From Pyrobaculum sp. (GTDB lineage: Archaea; Thermoproteota; Thermoprotei; Thermoproteales; Thermoproteaceae): a stretch of 6,006 nucleotides of DNA. Shown here one piece after another: positions 1-5,579 of the stretch (position 1 is the first letter of the stretch; every line of letters begins with the position of its first letter). The position numbers and the translations under genes are program-made. The stretch spans positions 1 through 6,006 of the forward strand of contig WYEI01000306.1 in the NCBI GenBank assembly GCA_009903905.1. Reading direction: 5' to 3'. The notes under the pieces were generated by a model that worked only from the letters and a program-made list of their open reading frames with translations, did no database searches and had not been told where the DNA came from.

Positions 1-440
1 GCGTTGCTAAGGCGATGCAGAACGTCGTGGAGATTGCGCCCGGCGAAGTGAAGACCGTGGGAAATGTAAAGATGGCGGCGTATCCTGCCTACAATATAAA
101 CAAGTACAGAGACCCGGCGCGTGGGGTTGTGTTCCACCCAAGGCAGGACGGGAGGGTGGCCTACTTGATAGAGCTGGAGGGCGTCAAGATATTCCACGCG
201 GGGGACAGCGATTTTGTGCCGGAGTTTAAAGAGGTCAAGGCCGATGTGGTGCTTGTGCCTGTCTCCGGCGTGTACGTAATGACCCCAAGCGAGGCGGCGG
301 AGTTTGTCAACGCCGTGGAGCCTAGGGTCGCAATTCCAATGCACTACGGCTCAATTGTGGCGTCTGAGAAGGAGGCCCAGGAGTTCAAGAGGCTTGTGAA
401 GCCGGGGATCGAAGTAGTGGTTCTGCAACGTGAAATATGA
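1..440 (+). CDS. Metallo-beta-lactamase-fold metal-dependent hydrolase, 5' partial
   Basis: This is the C-terminal part of a zinc-type hydrolase of the MBL fold, resembling the UlaG/UPF0173 branch of predicted archaeal metal-dependent hydrolases. The frame is open to the left edge (codons Val-Ala-Lys-Ala precede the Met at 15), so the true start and the HxHxDH metal site lie outside the window. Two expected downstream metal-site elements are visible: His-Ala-Gly-Asp at 195-206, where the Asp would bridge the metals, and Pro-Met-His-Tyr-Gly at 336-350, which carries the last metal-binding His. The strands between them (VAYLIELEGVKIFHAGD, ADVVLVPV) fit the second half of the alpha-beta-beta-alpha sandwich. 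The substrate cannot be named, and the protein is probably cytosolic because no membrane segment is seen. Its last 56 bp overlap the 3' end of the convergent permease gene. Family assignment is firm; the specific activity is unknown. Confidence 0.85.
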   Translation, partial: VAKAMQNVVEIAPGEVKTVGNVKMAAYPAYNINKYRDPARGVVFHPRQDGRVAYLIELEGVKIFHAGDSDFVPEFKEVKADVVLVPVSGVYVMTPSEAAEFVNAVEPRVAIPMHYGSIVASEKEAQEFKRLVKPGIEVVVLQREI

Positions 441-1164
441 AGGCCGCCAGCAACGCCGCAACGATCCCGAGGTAGGCCTTTACAAACTTCTCTATTTTTA
501 CCACCCTCATGGAGAAGCTGTAAGACGCCACCAGCATAGCCGAGTAGGCCACAAGCGTGAACGATATGGGGATGCCGGCTAGTATGCCGATGAATGCACC
601 CACCGCAACCGAGAGGTTTATCGCGACTGCTGTTCTCGACCTAAGCGCCACGAGGTCCGCAACCCACCGCGAAAAGCCGAGGCCCAGGTAGGTGCCCAAC
701 GCGGTTGCTGAGGCGGTGAGGATCAGGTTGTGGGAGAAGAGGGCCACGTTGTTGTAGCCGAAGGCGTACATCACCAAGAAGAGAGAAGGCAAGGGGAGGC
801 CGCCGCCTCTCTTCAGAATCCTGCACCATACATATGTGGCTAGAGAGACCGCCGGCGAGGTCAGCCAGAGCACGGCGGCTTCCGGCTTGAAGGAGGATAT
901 GGCGTATCCCACCACAGACACGGGGAGGCTTATCTTGGCTAGGGAAAGCAGAAGATACAGGAGGGCTATGTAGAGAAACGTGGTGAGGTCCAGCCGCAAC
1001 GGCGTCATGGAGCTGGTGGCTATCCCCAGCAACTGGGCTGCGACGGCCACTGCGAGGGCCTTCCTCGGCCCTACCCCGGTGCCCCAGGCGGTGGGGCCTA
1101 GAAGGACAAGCGAGTTGTTGTAGACTAGGAGGAGGGCGAGGACAAACGCGTATATATCCTCCAT
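385..1164 (-). CDS. Divergent PiT-family (phosphate permease-like) membrane transporter
   Basis: This 259-residue, very hydrophobic protein has about eight to ten likely membrane segments. It shows the internal duplication typical of the PiT inorganic phosphate permeases. Each half has a degenerate copy of the GANDxxN signature (Val-Tyr-Asn-Asn near residue 15 and Gly-Tyr-Asn-Asn near 137) followed by a degenerate copy of the PVSTTH motif (Leu-Pro-Val-Ser near 81 and Gly-Ile-Pro-Ile-Ser near 197). In both halves the signature Asp is Asn and the Thr-Thr-His is lost, so the ion-coupling or substrate site differs from standard PiT proteins. It is also shorter than most PiT members (usually over 300 residues). 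The ATG at 1164 shares its A with the TGA of the upstream DUF47 gene (TGATG), which implies translational coupling; an in-frame GTG at 1167 is an alternative start. Pairing with a DUF47 protein is the classic Pit arrangement and supports anion transport, but phosphate as substrate is an inference. Confidence 0.72.
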   Translation of the reverse strand: MEDIYAFVLALLLVYNNSLVLLGPTAWGTGVGPRKALAVAVAAQLLGIATSSMTPLRLDLTTFLYIALLYLLLSLAKISLPVSVVGYAISSFKPEAAVLWLTSPAVSLATYVWCRILKRGGGLPLPSLFLVMYAFGYNNVALFSHNLILTASATALGTYLGLGFSRWVADLVALRSRTAVAINLSVAVGAFIGILAGIPISFTLVAYSAMLVASYSFSMRVVKIEKFVKAYLGIVAALLAAFIFHVAEPLLRSPASQAS

Positions 1165-1820
1165 CACGCTGAGGACAGCACCGTGGCCAGGTGGTATGCG
1201 GCGTCTTGAATGTTATCCGCGATCTTGTCAGCCGTGTACACCAGCGAGACCAGGTGGTTGAACGCCACGGCGCTTAGCTCAAGGCCGTATATCCTGTCTA
1301 AAATGTTCTCCTTTATTTCGTCTATCTCCTCCTCCAGCGAGCTTATGAGGCGGGCGTAGCGGCGGATGTCATCGACGCCTCTCGCGTTGAGCATGTTCTG
1401 CAGGTACTCAAGCATGGTCTTTGAAAGGTCTAGCATCTCCTTCACCTCCGCAGACACAACTGCGTAGACTTGTTCGTTGGTCCAGAGGTGATGTCCCCTC
1501 TTGACCTCCTTTATCGCGAAGTAGATCATGTCGAGGACGTTGTCCACATTGTCCAGCATCACCATGACTACGTTTGTTATCGTTGGCACCACCGCCCCCT
1601 GCGCCACCTTATCCATGAGATCCCTAACAATCTCGTCGCCCTCCCTCTCCAAGGCCGTCGCCTTCCTCACCGCCTCATCCACCGCGTTTCTATCTAGCGA
1701 CTTGTTTACTATCAACCCCTGGAGTATGAGAAGCGACTCCTGCGACAGGGCTATGTGGTCTCCTATCTTCTCTCTTATGTCCTCCAAGCCTGTGGAAAAT
1801 ATCTTCTTCAGCCGCTGCAC
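1164..1820 (-). CDS. DUF47 / PhoU-like phosphate transport accessory protein
   Basis: This 218-residue all-helical cytosolic protein belongs to the DUF47 family (TIGR00153-like), which resembles PhoU and usually accompanies Pit permeases as an accessory or regulatory subunit. Acidic metal-binding motifs typical of PhoU-like bundles are visible: Glu58-x3-Asp62 (LEREGDEI), Asp90-Asn-x-Asp93, Glu163/Glu164 with Asp167, and Asp198-x3-Asp202 (TADKIADNI). Length is normal for the family. The start is a GTG at 1820. No in-frame ATG lies between it and the upstream in-frame stop at 1839-1841, and an AT-rich TATA box centred about 25 nt upstream predicts a transcript beginning at this codon. An out-of-frame ATG at 1825-1823 gives only a few codons. 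Its stop overlaps the start of the permease gene by one base, so the pair forms an operon. It probably modulates the permease. Confidence 0.88.
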   Translation of the reverse strand: MQRLKKIFSTGLEDIREKIGDHIALSQESLLILQGLIVNKSLDRNAVDEAVRKATALEREGDEIVRDLMDKVAQGAVVPTITNVVMVMLDNVDNVLDMIYFAIKEVKRGHHLWTNEQVYAVVSAEVKEMLDLSKTMLEYLQNMLNARGVDDIRRYARLISSLEEEIDEIKENILDRIYGLELSAVAFNHLVSLVYTADKIADNIQDAAYHLATVLSSA

Positions 1821-1838
1821 TTCATTACACGTTTGTCG

Positions 1839-2942
1839 TTATTTATTAACCTCACGTCTGACCCACCGCGTGAAGGTCTGAATCGGCACATAAACAAAGC
1901 GGAACTCATCCCTCCACGTAGGCATGACGCGGCCCCTGATGGGTATCTTGGCGCCGCAGAACTTGCACCGGTACTCCCCGCCCCGCTCCACCAGATTTAT
2001 CTCCAGAATGGAGAAGCCCCTCCTCCTTATCACCACGCGTCCGCATTCTGGGCAGTAGGTGTGCTCATACCTGTGGCCTGGCACGTTGCCCACGTATGCA
2101 AACCTGGCGCCCTCTTCCTTAGCCACCTCCACGTGTCTCTCCAAGGTCTCCACGGGGGTCGGGGGGAGGTGTTGCAGGTTGTAGTCGGGGTGGAAGCGGA
2201 GGAAGTGTATCGGCACGTCAGGTCCCAATATGTCTATAACGCGGCGGACCAGCCACCTGGCCTTCTCCAGGTCGTCCCCCACCTCAGGCACGACTAAGTC
2301 GGTTACCTCAACCCATATGCCGTATTTCTTCATCTCCGTCAACGTCTCGAATATGGGCTCTGCGTCTGGCACAAGCACATATTTCCTGAGGAACTTCTCG
2401 TCGGCGTTGCCCTTGAAGTCCACGGTGGCCGCGTCGAGGAACTCGCTGGCGTACTTCACCGCCTCCGGGGTCATGTAGCCGTTGGTCACGAAGGTGTTGA
2501 ACAAACCGCGTTGACGCGCCAAGACGCCTACGTCGTGGGCGAACTCCATAAAGATGGTGGGCTCGTTGTAGGTGTAGGTGATGCCGTGGGCGCCGTAGCT
2601 CTCGGCCAGCTTCACCAACAGCTCCGGCGTGGCCTCGAACCCCTCCGCCCTCCTTCTCTGACTGATCTCGAAGTTTTGACAGTACTGACACGCCCAGTTG
2701 CAGCCAAAAGTCGAGAAAGACAAAACCATGGCGCCGGGGTAGAAGTGTGTAAGCGGCTTCTTCTCAATGGGATCCACAGCAATCGCCGAGATCAAGCCGT
2801 AGACGTCCAGCCACAGCTTTCCGCCCCGTACGCTCCTGACCCCGCAGAAGCCGGTCTGCCCCTCCCTCAGCTTGCACCTCCTGGCGCAGGCTACGCACTC
2901 GAACCTGCCGTCAGGCAACGACCTGCTCAATACAGCCTCCAC
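1839..2942 (-). CDS. amrS: AmmeMemoRadiSam system radical SAM enzyme (AmrS, PflA-like)
   Basis: This 367-residue enzyme of the radical SAM superfamily has the architecture of AmrS, once annotated as a pyruvate formate-lyase activating enzyme homologue. An N-terminal four-Cys cluster (Cys16, 19, 23, 33, ending in GFCGVR) is followed by the SAM-binding Fe4S4 motif Cys81-x3-Cys85-x2-Cys88. The core continues with YTYNEPTIF (123-131), VTNGY (152-156), DFKG (175-178) and a C-terminal zinc ribbon (Cys297/300 and Cys326/329). All key Cys are present and no truncation is seen. In many archaea this enzyme belongs with AMMECR1 and Memo proteins, neither of which is in the window, and its substrate is not established. 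The GTG start at 2942 agrees with the family N-terminus and with a TATA box centred about 23 nt upstream. The gene ends 18 bp before the DUF47 gene, which has its own promoter signal, so co-transcription is possible but not required. Confidence 0.9.
   Translation of the reverse strand: MEAVLSRSLPDGRFECVACARRCKLREGQTGFCGVRSVRGGKLWLDVYGLISAIAVDPIEKKPLTHFYPGAMVLSFSTFGCNWACQYCQNFEISQRRRAEGFEATPELLVKLAESYGAHGITYTYNEPTIFMEFAHDVGVLARQRGLFNTFVTNGYMTPEAVKYASEFLDAATVDFKGNADEKFLRKYVLVPDAEPIFETLTEMKKYGIWVEVTDLVVPEVGDDLEKARWLVRRVIDILGPDVPIHFLRFHPDYNLQHLPPTPVETLERHVEVAKEEGARFAYVGNVPGHRYEHTYCPECGRVVIRRRGFSILEINLVERGGEYRCKFCGAKIPIRGRVMPTWRDEFRFVYVPIQTFTRWVRREVNK
1841..1850 (-). promoter_or_regulatory. TATA box of the DUF47-permease operon
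   Basis: The minus strand reads GTTAATAAAT, centred about 25 nt before the GTG at 1820. It overlaps the stop codon of the upstream radical SAM gene. The distance implies a leaderless transcript and supports the GTG start. Confidence 0.6.
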
Positions 2943-2961
2943 AGTCTTAACGCCTTGTGGC

Positions 2962-2968
2962 TATAAAA
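2962..2968 (-). promoter_or_regulatory. TATA box of the radical SAM gene
   Basis: The minus strand reads TTTTATA about 23 nt before the GTG at 2942, the spacing expected for a leaderless archaeal message. On the plus strand the same bases read TATAAAA, so the element could also act in the other direction, but no plus-strand gene follows. Confidence 0.6.
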
Positions 2969-2980
2969 GGCTTTAAGGGT

Positions 2981-3033
2981 GACTCAGCGTAGCTCAGCGC
3001 GCTCACCGCTCGCCCACCTCGTCTCATCAACGG
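2981..3033 (-). ncRNA. Candidate C/D box sRNA 2 with a tRNA D-arm guide
   Basis: The minus strand carries a near-consensus C box TTGATGA (3030-3024), a weak internal C'-like GTGAGCG (3006-3000) and a D box CTGA (2987-2984), for a 47-nt C-to-D span. The twelve bases just before the D box (CGCTGAGCTACG, 2999-2988) are complementary to CGTAGCTCAGCG, whose first eleven bases match the conserved tRNA sequence around positions 6-16. By the D-plus-five rule the target base would be tRNA G10. A second CTGA (2997-2994) lies inside the guide, so the box assignment is not unique, and the first C box base departs from the purine consensus. The TATA block at 3056-3049 is about 22 nt upstream of the C box, the same geometry as in sRNA 1. 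Confidence 0.6.
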
Positions 3034-3048
3034 TGTAGATAACGCATC

Positions 3049-3056
3049 TATTTAAA
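3049..3056 (-). promoter_or_regulatory. TATA box for candidate sRNA 2
   Basis: TTTAAATA on the minus strand, centred about 22 nt before the C box of the second sRNA candidate. It immediately follows the D box and T-run of the first, so end of one unit and promoter of the next are merged. Confidence 0.5.
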
Positions 3057-3110
3057 AATCAGCCGTTCCAGCGTCGGCCATCGACGGCCACAAATGCCTT
3101 CTCATCACAT
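3057..3110 (-). ncRNA. Candidate C/D box sRNA 1
   Basis: The minus strand shows a perfect C box GTGATGA at 3108-3102 and a D box CTGA at 3062-3059, a C-to-D span of 50 nt, which is the usual size of archaeal 2'-O-methylation guide sRNAs. An internal C'-like element (TCGATGG, 3084-3078) sits near the middle; the D' box is degenerate and I cannot place it with confidence. A T-run follows the D box and may help termination. The stretch just before the D box (GCTGGAACGG) would be the guide, with target CCGTTCCAGC and predicted methylation at the fifth base, a U; I cannot name the target RNA. A TATAAA at 3134-3129, inside the end of the upstream gene, is placed to start transcription near the C box. 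Ends are approximate. Confidence 0.6.
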
Positions 3111-3121
3111 GAAGGCTGTAG

Positions 3122-3397
3122 CTACAGGTTTATAACTTCGAAGGTGCGGCAGTTCTCCAGCGACGCGATCTTTTCCGCATCTAGCTGGTGGTAGTGGCGC
3201 ACGGGGAAGTCCATGTTTTCCGCCGCTATGTACCTAACTGCTAGAAACACGTCTGCTACGCCGCCGCATCTGCTGACAACCACGAGTTTACGTGCCTTGA
3301 CCCTGGCCTGCCTTAGAATCTCCTTAAGCGTGTCCTGGGAGTAGTTGCGGCCGTTGCAGAAATCGAAAACGGCGACGAGGCAGTCTTTCTTCTCCAT
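3122..3397 (-). CDS. Small conserved-looking protein of unknown function, coupled to S11
   Basis: I do not recognise this 91-residue protein. It reads as a compact alpha/beta domain: a hydrophobic strand (LVAVFDF, 7-13), a helix (QDTLKEILRQARVKAR, 21-36), a second strand (KLVVVSR, 37-43), a Cys-Gly-Gly turn, a helix (VADVFLAVRYIAAE, 47-60) and a final part with His68, His70 and a strand-like tail. Four Cys (6, 14, 44, 83) are not in a standard zinc pattern. Its ATG shares one base with the TAA of the S11 gene (TAATG), so translation is probably coupled to S11 and it lies in that transcript. Codon use looks like the neighbours, and the start is unambiguous. In many archaea the gene after S11 is RNA polymerase subunit D, and this is not that protein. 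A ribosome or RNA-related role is only a guess from position. Confidence 0.75.
   Translation of the reverse strand: MEKKDCLVAVFDFCNGRNYSQDTLKEILRQARVKARKLVVVSRCGGVADVFLAVRYIAAENMDFPVRHYHQLDAEKIASLENCRTFEVINL
3129..3134 (-). promoter_or_regulatory. TATA box for candidate sRNA 1
   Basis: TATAAA on the minus strand, centred about 23 nt before the C box GTGATGA. It lies within the last codons of the small gene at 3122-3397. The sRNA could alternatively be processed from the S11 transcript. Confidence 0.45.
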
Positions 3398-3816
3398 TAG
3401 ACTCTTCTGCCCTTGCGCCCGCTGGGCGGCCTTATTGTGTCGTGGGGAATCGGCGTGACGTCTTCAATTCTCCCAATTACGAGGCCGGACCTCGCCAGTG
3501 CGCGTATGGCGGCTGAGGCGCCGGGGCCCGGCACCTTCATGCCGTATCCGCCTGGCCCCCTCACCTTGACGTGTACCGCGTTTATCCCCCTCGCCAGGGC
3601 CAGTTGCGCCGCTTTGTAGGCCGCCTGCATGGCGGCCCATGGAGACGGCTTGTCTTTATCGGCGCGGACCACCATGCCGCCGCTGACGCGCGCCACGGTC
3701 TCCGCCCCCGTTAAGTCGGTGATTGTAATTATGGTGTTGTTGGAGGACGAGTAGATCCACGCAATGCCCCACCTAAGCTTCTGGGGTTGTTGCTGGGTTT
3801 GCTCAGCTGACGACAT
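3397..3816 (-). CDS. rps11: 30S ribosomal protein S11
   Basis: This is the archaeal small-subunit protein S11 (uS11), which binds 16S rRNA in the platform. The whole 139-residue chain aligns by eye with the family: [22 protein letters not shown] (16-37), SGGMVV (45-50), [13 protein letters not shown] (58-70), VKVRGPGG (83-90), [14 protein letters not shown] (96-109), [13 protein letters not shown] (114-126) and the basic tail PSGRKGRRV. The N-terminus has a short Gln-rich extension (QTQQQPQ). I start it at the ATG at 3816 rather than the TTG one codon earlier, because a TATA box centred near 3840 is 24-25 nt upstream, as for other genes here. The upstream SPOUT gene ends at 3841, so the S11 promoter lies across that stop codon. 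Outside the usual S13-S4-S11-rpoD cluster, S11 is here paired with a small unknown gene. Confidence 0.97.
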   Translation of the reverse strand: MSSAEQTQQQPQKLRWGIAWIYSSSNNTIITITDLTGAETVARVSGGMVVRADKDKPSPWAAMQAAYKAAQLALARGINAVHVKVRGPGGYGMKVPGPGASAAIRALARSGLVIGRIEDVTPIPHDTIRPPSGRKGRRV

Positions 3817-3836
3817 CAAGCCGCAGATTGTGGGCC

Positions 3837-3844
3837 ATATTTAA
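3837..3844 (-). promoter_or_regulatory. TATA box of the S11 gene
   Basis: TTAAATAT on the minus strand, centred 24-25 nt before the ATG at 3816 and spanning the TAA stop codon of the SPOUT methylase gene. It gives S11 a promoter separate from the methylase and favours the ATG over the TTG start. Confidence 0.6.
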
Positions 3845-4938
3845 TGTTTTCTCCGCTTGCCGACGTAGCGGGGGAGGGCGCCGGCCTCCTCCAGCGCGCT
3901 GACCAGCGCAACGGCCAGAGACGGCACCACGAAGTCTGTGGCGATTGTAACCTCCGGCACCAAGTCGACGACTAGCGAGGCGAGGCGGAAGACGCCGGTT
4001 GGTATCCCCTCTCTGGAGCCTATCAGCACGTTTACGCGGTCTCGGCGGAAGAGCTGGGCCAGCTCCTCCTTTACGTGGGTTATGTAGTCGCCTTTGGGGT
4101 CCGTCACCACTATGGGCTCCCCCTCTCTGCTACGGATGTATTGATACAGCTCGTAGACGTAGACCGGGACCTTCCAAACCGGCCTGCCGTAGCTTCTGAC
4201 TTGTATCTGGTATCTGCTCTCTATGCCCGCCTCTACAGCCTCTAGAAACGTCCCTAGGGACTTGCTGGGTATAGGTTTGTGGAGGAGGATCGCCAGCTCC
4301 CCCACCTCGAAGGTCTGGACAGCCCTGCCGATCCTCTCGCCCATCTTACGCACAGCCTCCTCATCGCCTTCATACACGAGCTGGCCTATGGCGACTTTTC
4401 TGAAGAACTGCAGGGGTAGCGGCTTGTCGCGCCTCAGCTTCTTGTACTCCCTGGTAGCCGGCACACATATGGCGGCCGTGTCCTGAAATATTTCTATATA
4501 CAACGGCTTCGTCGGCTCCTCTAAATCCACCTCGGCGCCGGTGGCTTCCTTCACAGCTGCGCCGACTCTCACGTTTACGTCAATGGAGGTGAAGCCGTGC
4601 CTGCCTCTTCTTGTCGTCCTAATCGCGAAGGTGTCCCCGCTCTGTATATACCGCCTCGCAACCTCCACCGCCGCCTTCTCTATCTCGGTTAGATCCGCCT
4701 TGACCGCCTCCTCAACCACCAGAACCCTATCAACCTCGGGGATCTTCTCAGCTATCAACTCAGCGGCTTTCCACCTATCTGCCCCGAGCCCCTTCACAAA
4801 AACAATGCCGAGGTAGCCCCAGGGGGCAGACACCGCCTCCGCCCCGGGGCCTAGGAGCTCCTTGATATGCGACGCCGCGACCCTCTCGAATTCTTTCCTT
4901 GTCTTAATTATCAAATCAACCCCAGACATGGAAGACAT
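3841..4938 (-). CDS. THUMP- and SPOUT-domain RNA methylase (predicted)
   Basis: This 365-residue protein combines RNA-binding and methyltransferase parts. An N-terminal ferredoxin-like region (about 8-80) leads into a THUMP domain (about 90-160, including GDTFAIRTTRRGRHGF and PLYIEIFQDTAAICV). The C-terminal half (about 210-350) matches SPOUT-class SAM methyltransferases, with ITHVKEELAQLF, the loop LIGSREGIPTG (306-315) and a closing helix rich in Ala/Leu, where the knotted cofactor site would lie. It ends in a basic KRRKH tail. Archaeal homologues are annotated as SPOUT family RNA methylases; tRNA is the likely substrate class because of THUMP, but the modified nucleotide is unknown. The start is either ATG 4938 (chosen, about 23 nt from the shared TATA block) or ATG 4929. 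A longer reading to 5025 would invade the divergent gene and is rejected. It is transcribed divergently from the DUF2258-like gene. Confidence 0.83.
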   Translation of the reverse strand: MSSMSGVDLIIKTRKEFERVAASHIKELLGPGAEAVSAPWGYLGIVFVKGLGADRWKAAELIAEKIPEVDRVLVVEEAVKADLTEIEKAAVEVARRYIQSGDTFAIRTTRRGRHGFTSIDVNVRVGAAVKEATGAEVDLEEPTKPLYIEIFQDTAAICVPATREYKKLRRDKPLPLQFFRKVAIGQLVYEGDEEAVRKMGERIGRAVQTFEVGELAILLHKPIPSKSLGTFLEAVEAGIESRYQIQVRSYGRPVWKVPVYVYELYQYIRSREGEPIVVTDPKGDYITHVKEELAQLFRRDRVNVLIGSREGIPTGVFRLASLVVDLVPEVTIATDFVVPSLAVALVSALEEAGALPRYVGKRRKH

Positions 4939-4950
4939 GACGAGGAGTTG

Positions 4951-4970
4951 CTGTAAATATTTAAATACAG
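4951..4970. promoter_or_regulatory. Shared divergent promoter with inverted CTGTA/TACAG arms
   Basis: The space between the two divergent starts (4938 and 4985) holds a single AT-rich block. TATA-like octamers TTTAAATA occur on both strands and overlap (plus 4960-4967, minus 4965-4958). The block is bounded by inverted arms CTGTA (4951-4955) and TACAG (4966-4970) with a ten-base centre. Both genes would start about 21-24 nt from their TATA centres. The symmetric arms could be a repressor operator covering both promoters, or may only reflect the symmetry of two TATA boxes. Confidence 0.6.
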
Positions 4971-4984
4971 ACATATGTTTAGAT

Positions 4985-5434
4985 ATGGCAACGTGGAAAC
5001 TAGAGGAAAACATACAGCGCGACATGGAGAAGGCGCAGGAGCACGTGGAGCTCTACGGCGGCCATGTGCTTAAGGCGCCTAATAGATACGAGCTCAGGAC
5101 AGGCATAGTCATCGCGGCTAGGTTCGCAGACAAGCTGAGGCGCACAGCCTTCGCCGTCTTCGGCGGCATACTGCCTAAAGAGGAGATAGTGCGGGCCACG
5201 TCTGAGCTCAACAGAAAGATCTACGAAAAGCTTGTATCGATGGGCGTCGGCAAGCTGGACATCATACGCATAACGGTGGAGGCCGCCGTGGAGGGGAACA
5301 GGCTGACGTTTAGCGAGCCCAAAATCGAGTGGTTCCTGCCATATTCCGAGGTGCAGAAAAGGCTAGAGGAGTGCGAAAAAAAGATGACCGACATCCGACA
5401 GAAAATAGAGTCGTTGCTGGAGGAGTTGCCTTAG
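4985..5434 (+). CDS. Probable DUF2258 family archaeal protein
   Basis: This 149-residue soluble protein appears to belong to the crenarchaeal DUF2258 family. The recognisable segment is LRTGIVIAARFADKLRRTAFAVF (37-59), followed by an alpha/beta region with ELNRKIYEKLVSMGVGKLDIIRITVEAAV (74-102) and IEWFLPYSEVQKRLEE (114-129). The C-terminal 30 residues (about 119-147) are charged with Leu/Ile spacing, consistent with a short coiled coil. No function is established for the family as far as I know. The ATG at 4985 is chosen because the AT-rich block at 4954-4967 lies 18-31 nt upstream; the earlier in-frame Met at 4862 would run through the divergent SPOUT gene and the promoter. The tight head-to-head arrangement suggests joint control with the methylase. 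A pyrimidine-rich tract follows the stop codon. The DUF2258 name rests on sequence resemblance from memory and is less certain than the gene itself. Confidence 0.75.
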   Translation: MATWKLEENIQRDMEKAQEHVELYGGHVLKAPNRYELRTGIVIAARFADKLRRTAFAVFGGILPKEEIVRATSELNRKIYEKLVSMGVGKLDIIRITVEAAVEGNRLTFSEPKIEWFLPYSEVQKRLEECEKKMTDIRQKIESLLEELP

Positions 5435-5445
5435 CCAATATTTAA

Positions 5446-5470
5446 CCCCCCTCTTTTTCCCTTCTTAACC
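5446..5470 (+). terminator. Pyrimidine-rich terminator-like tract after the DUF2258-like gene
   Basis: Starting a dozen bases after the TAG, the plus strand is almost pure C and T, with a T5 run at 5453-5458 and no hairpin. Archaeal termination typically uses such T-rich tracts. No gene on either strand reads through it. Confidence 0.45.
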
Positions 5471-5549
5471 CCCTCCGCCCTACATGCACCTCCGCGACAC
5501 GGCCAATAAGGGAGAAACTGTGCATAATCGGTGGTCCAAAGACGCGCGG

Positions 5550-5556
5550 TTTAAAA
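5550..5556 (+). promoter_or_regulatory. TATA-like box before the GNRA hairpin
   Basis: TTTAAAA on the plus strand would place a transcript start at about 5577-5580, exactly where a perfect hairpin begins. No reliable reading frame follows, so if it is used the product is probably noncoding. Confidence 0.3.
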
Positions 5557-5579
5557 CAGCAGTTCGTATTTGTCGACGC

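Noticed and set aside
1755..2297. 180-codon plus-strand frame opposite the DUF47 and radical SAM genes
   Set aside because: It lies opposite well-supported genes and its His/Pro/Leu-rich composition is typical of an antisense shadow.
2962..2968. Plus-strand promoter TATAAAA driving a rightward transcript
   Set aside because: No plus-strand gene follows, and the minus-strand reading has the right distance to the radical SAM start.
2984..3000. Plus-strand tRNA-like sequence CGTAGCTCAGC suggesting a tRNA gene or relic
   Set aside because: No acceptor stem, anticodon arm or T-loop follows. The match is better explained as the complement of a minus-strand guide next to a D box.
3101..3110. CTCATCACAT, identical to a short piece of the 23S rRNA peptidyl-transferase region
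   Set aside because: Only ten bases match and the flanks do not. On the minus strand it contains the C box, so the resemblance is probably chance.
4862..4984. Longer N-terminus for the DUF2258-like gene starting at 4862
   Set aside because: It would overlap the start of the SPOUT gene and the AT-rich promoter block; the ATG at 4985 fits the TATA spacing.
4939..5025. Longer N-terminus for the SPOUT methylase starting at 5025
   Set aside because: It would run through the shared promoter and into the divergent gene, and the added residues show no family resemblance.
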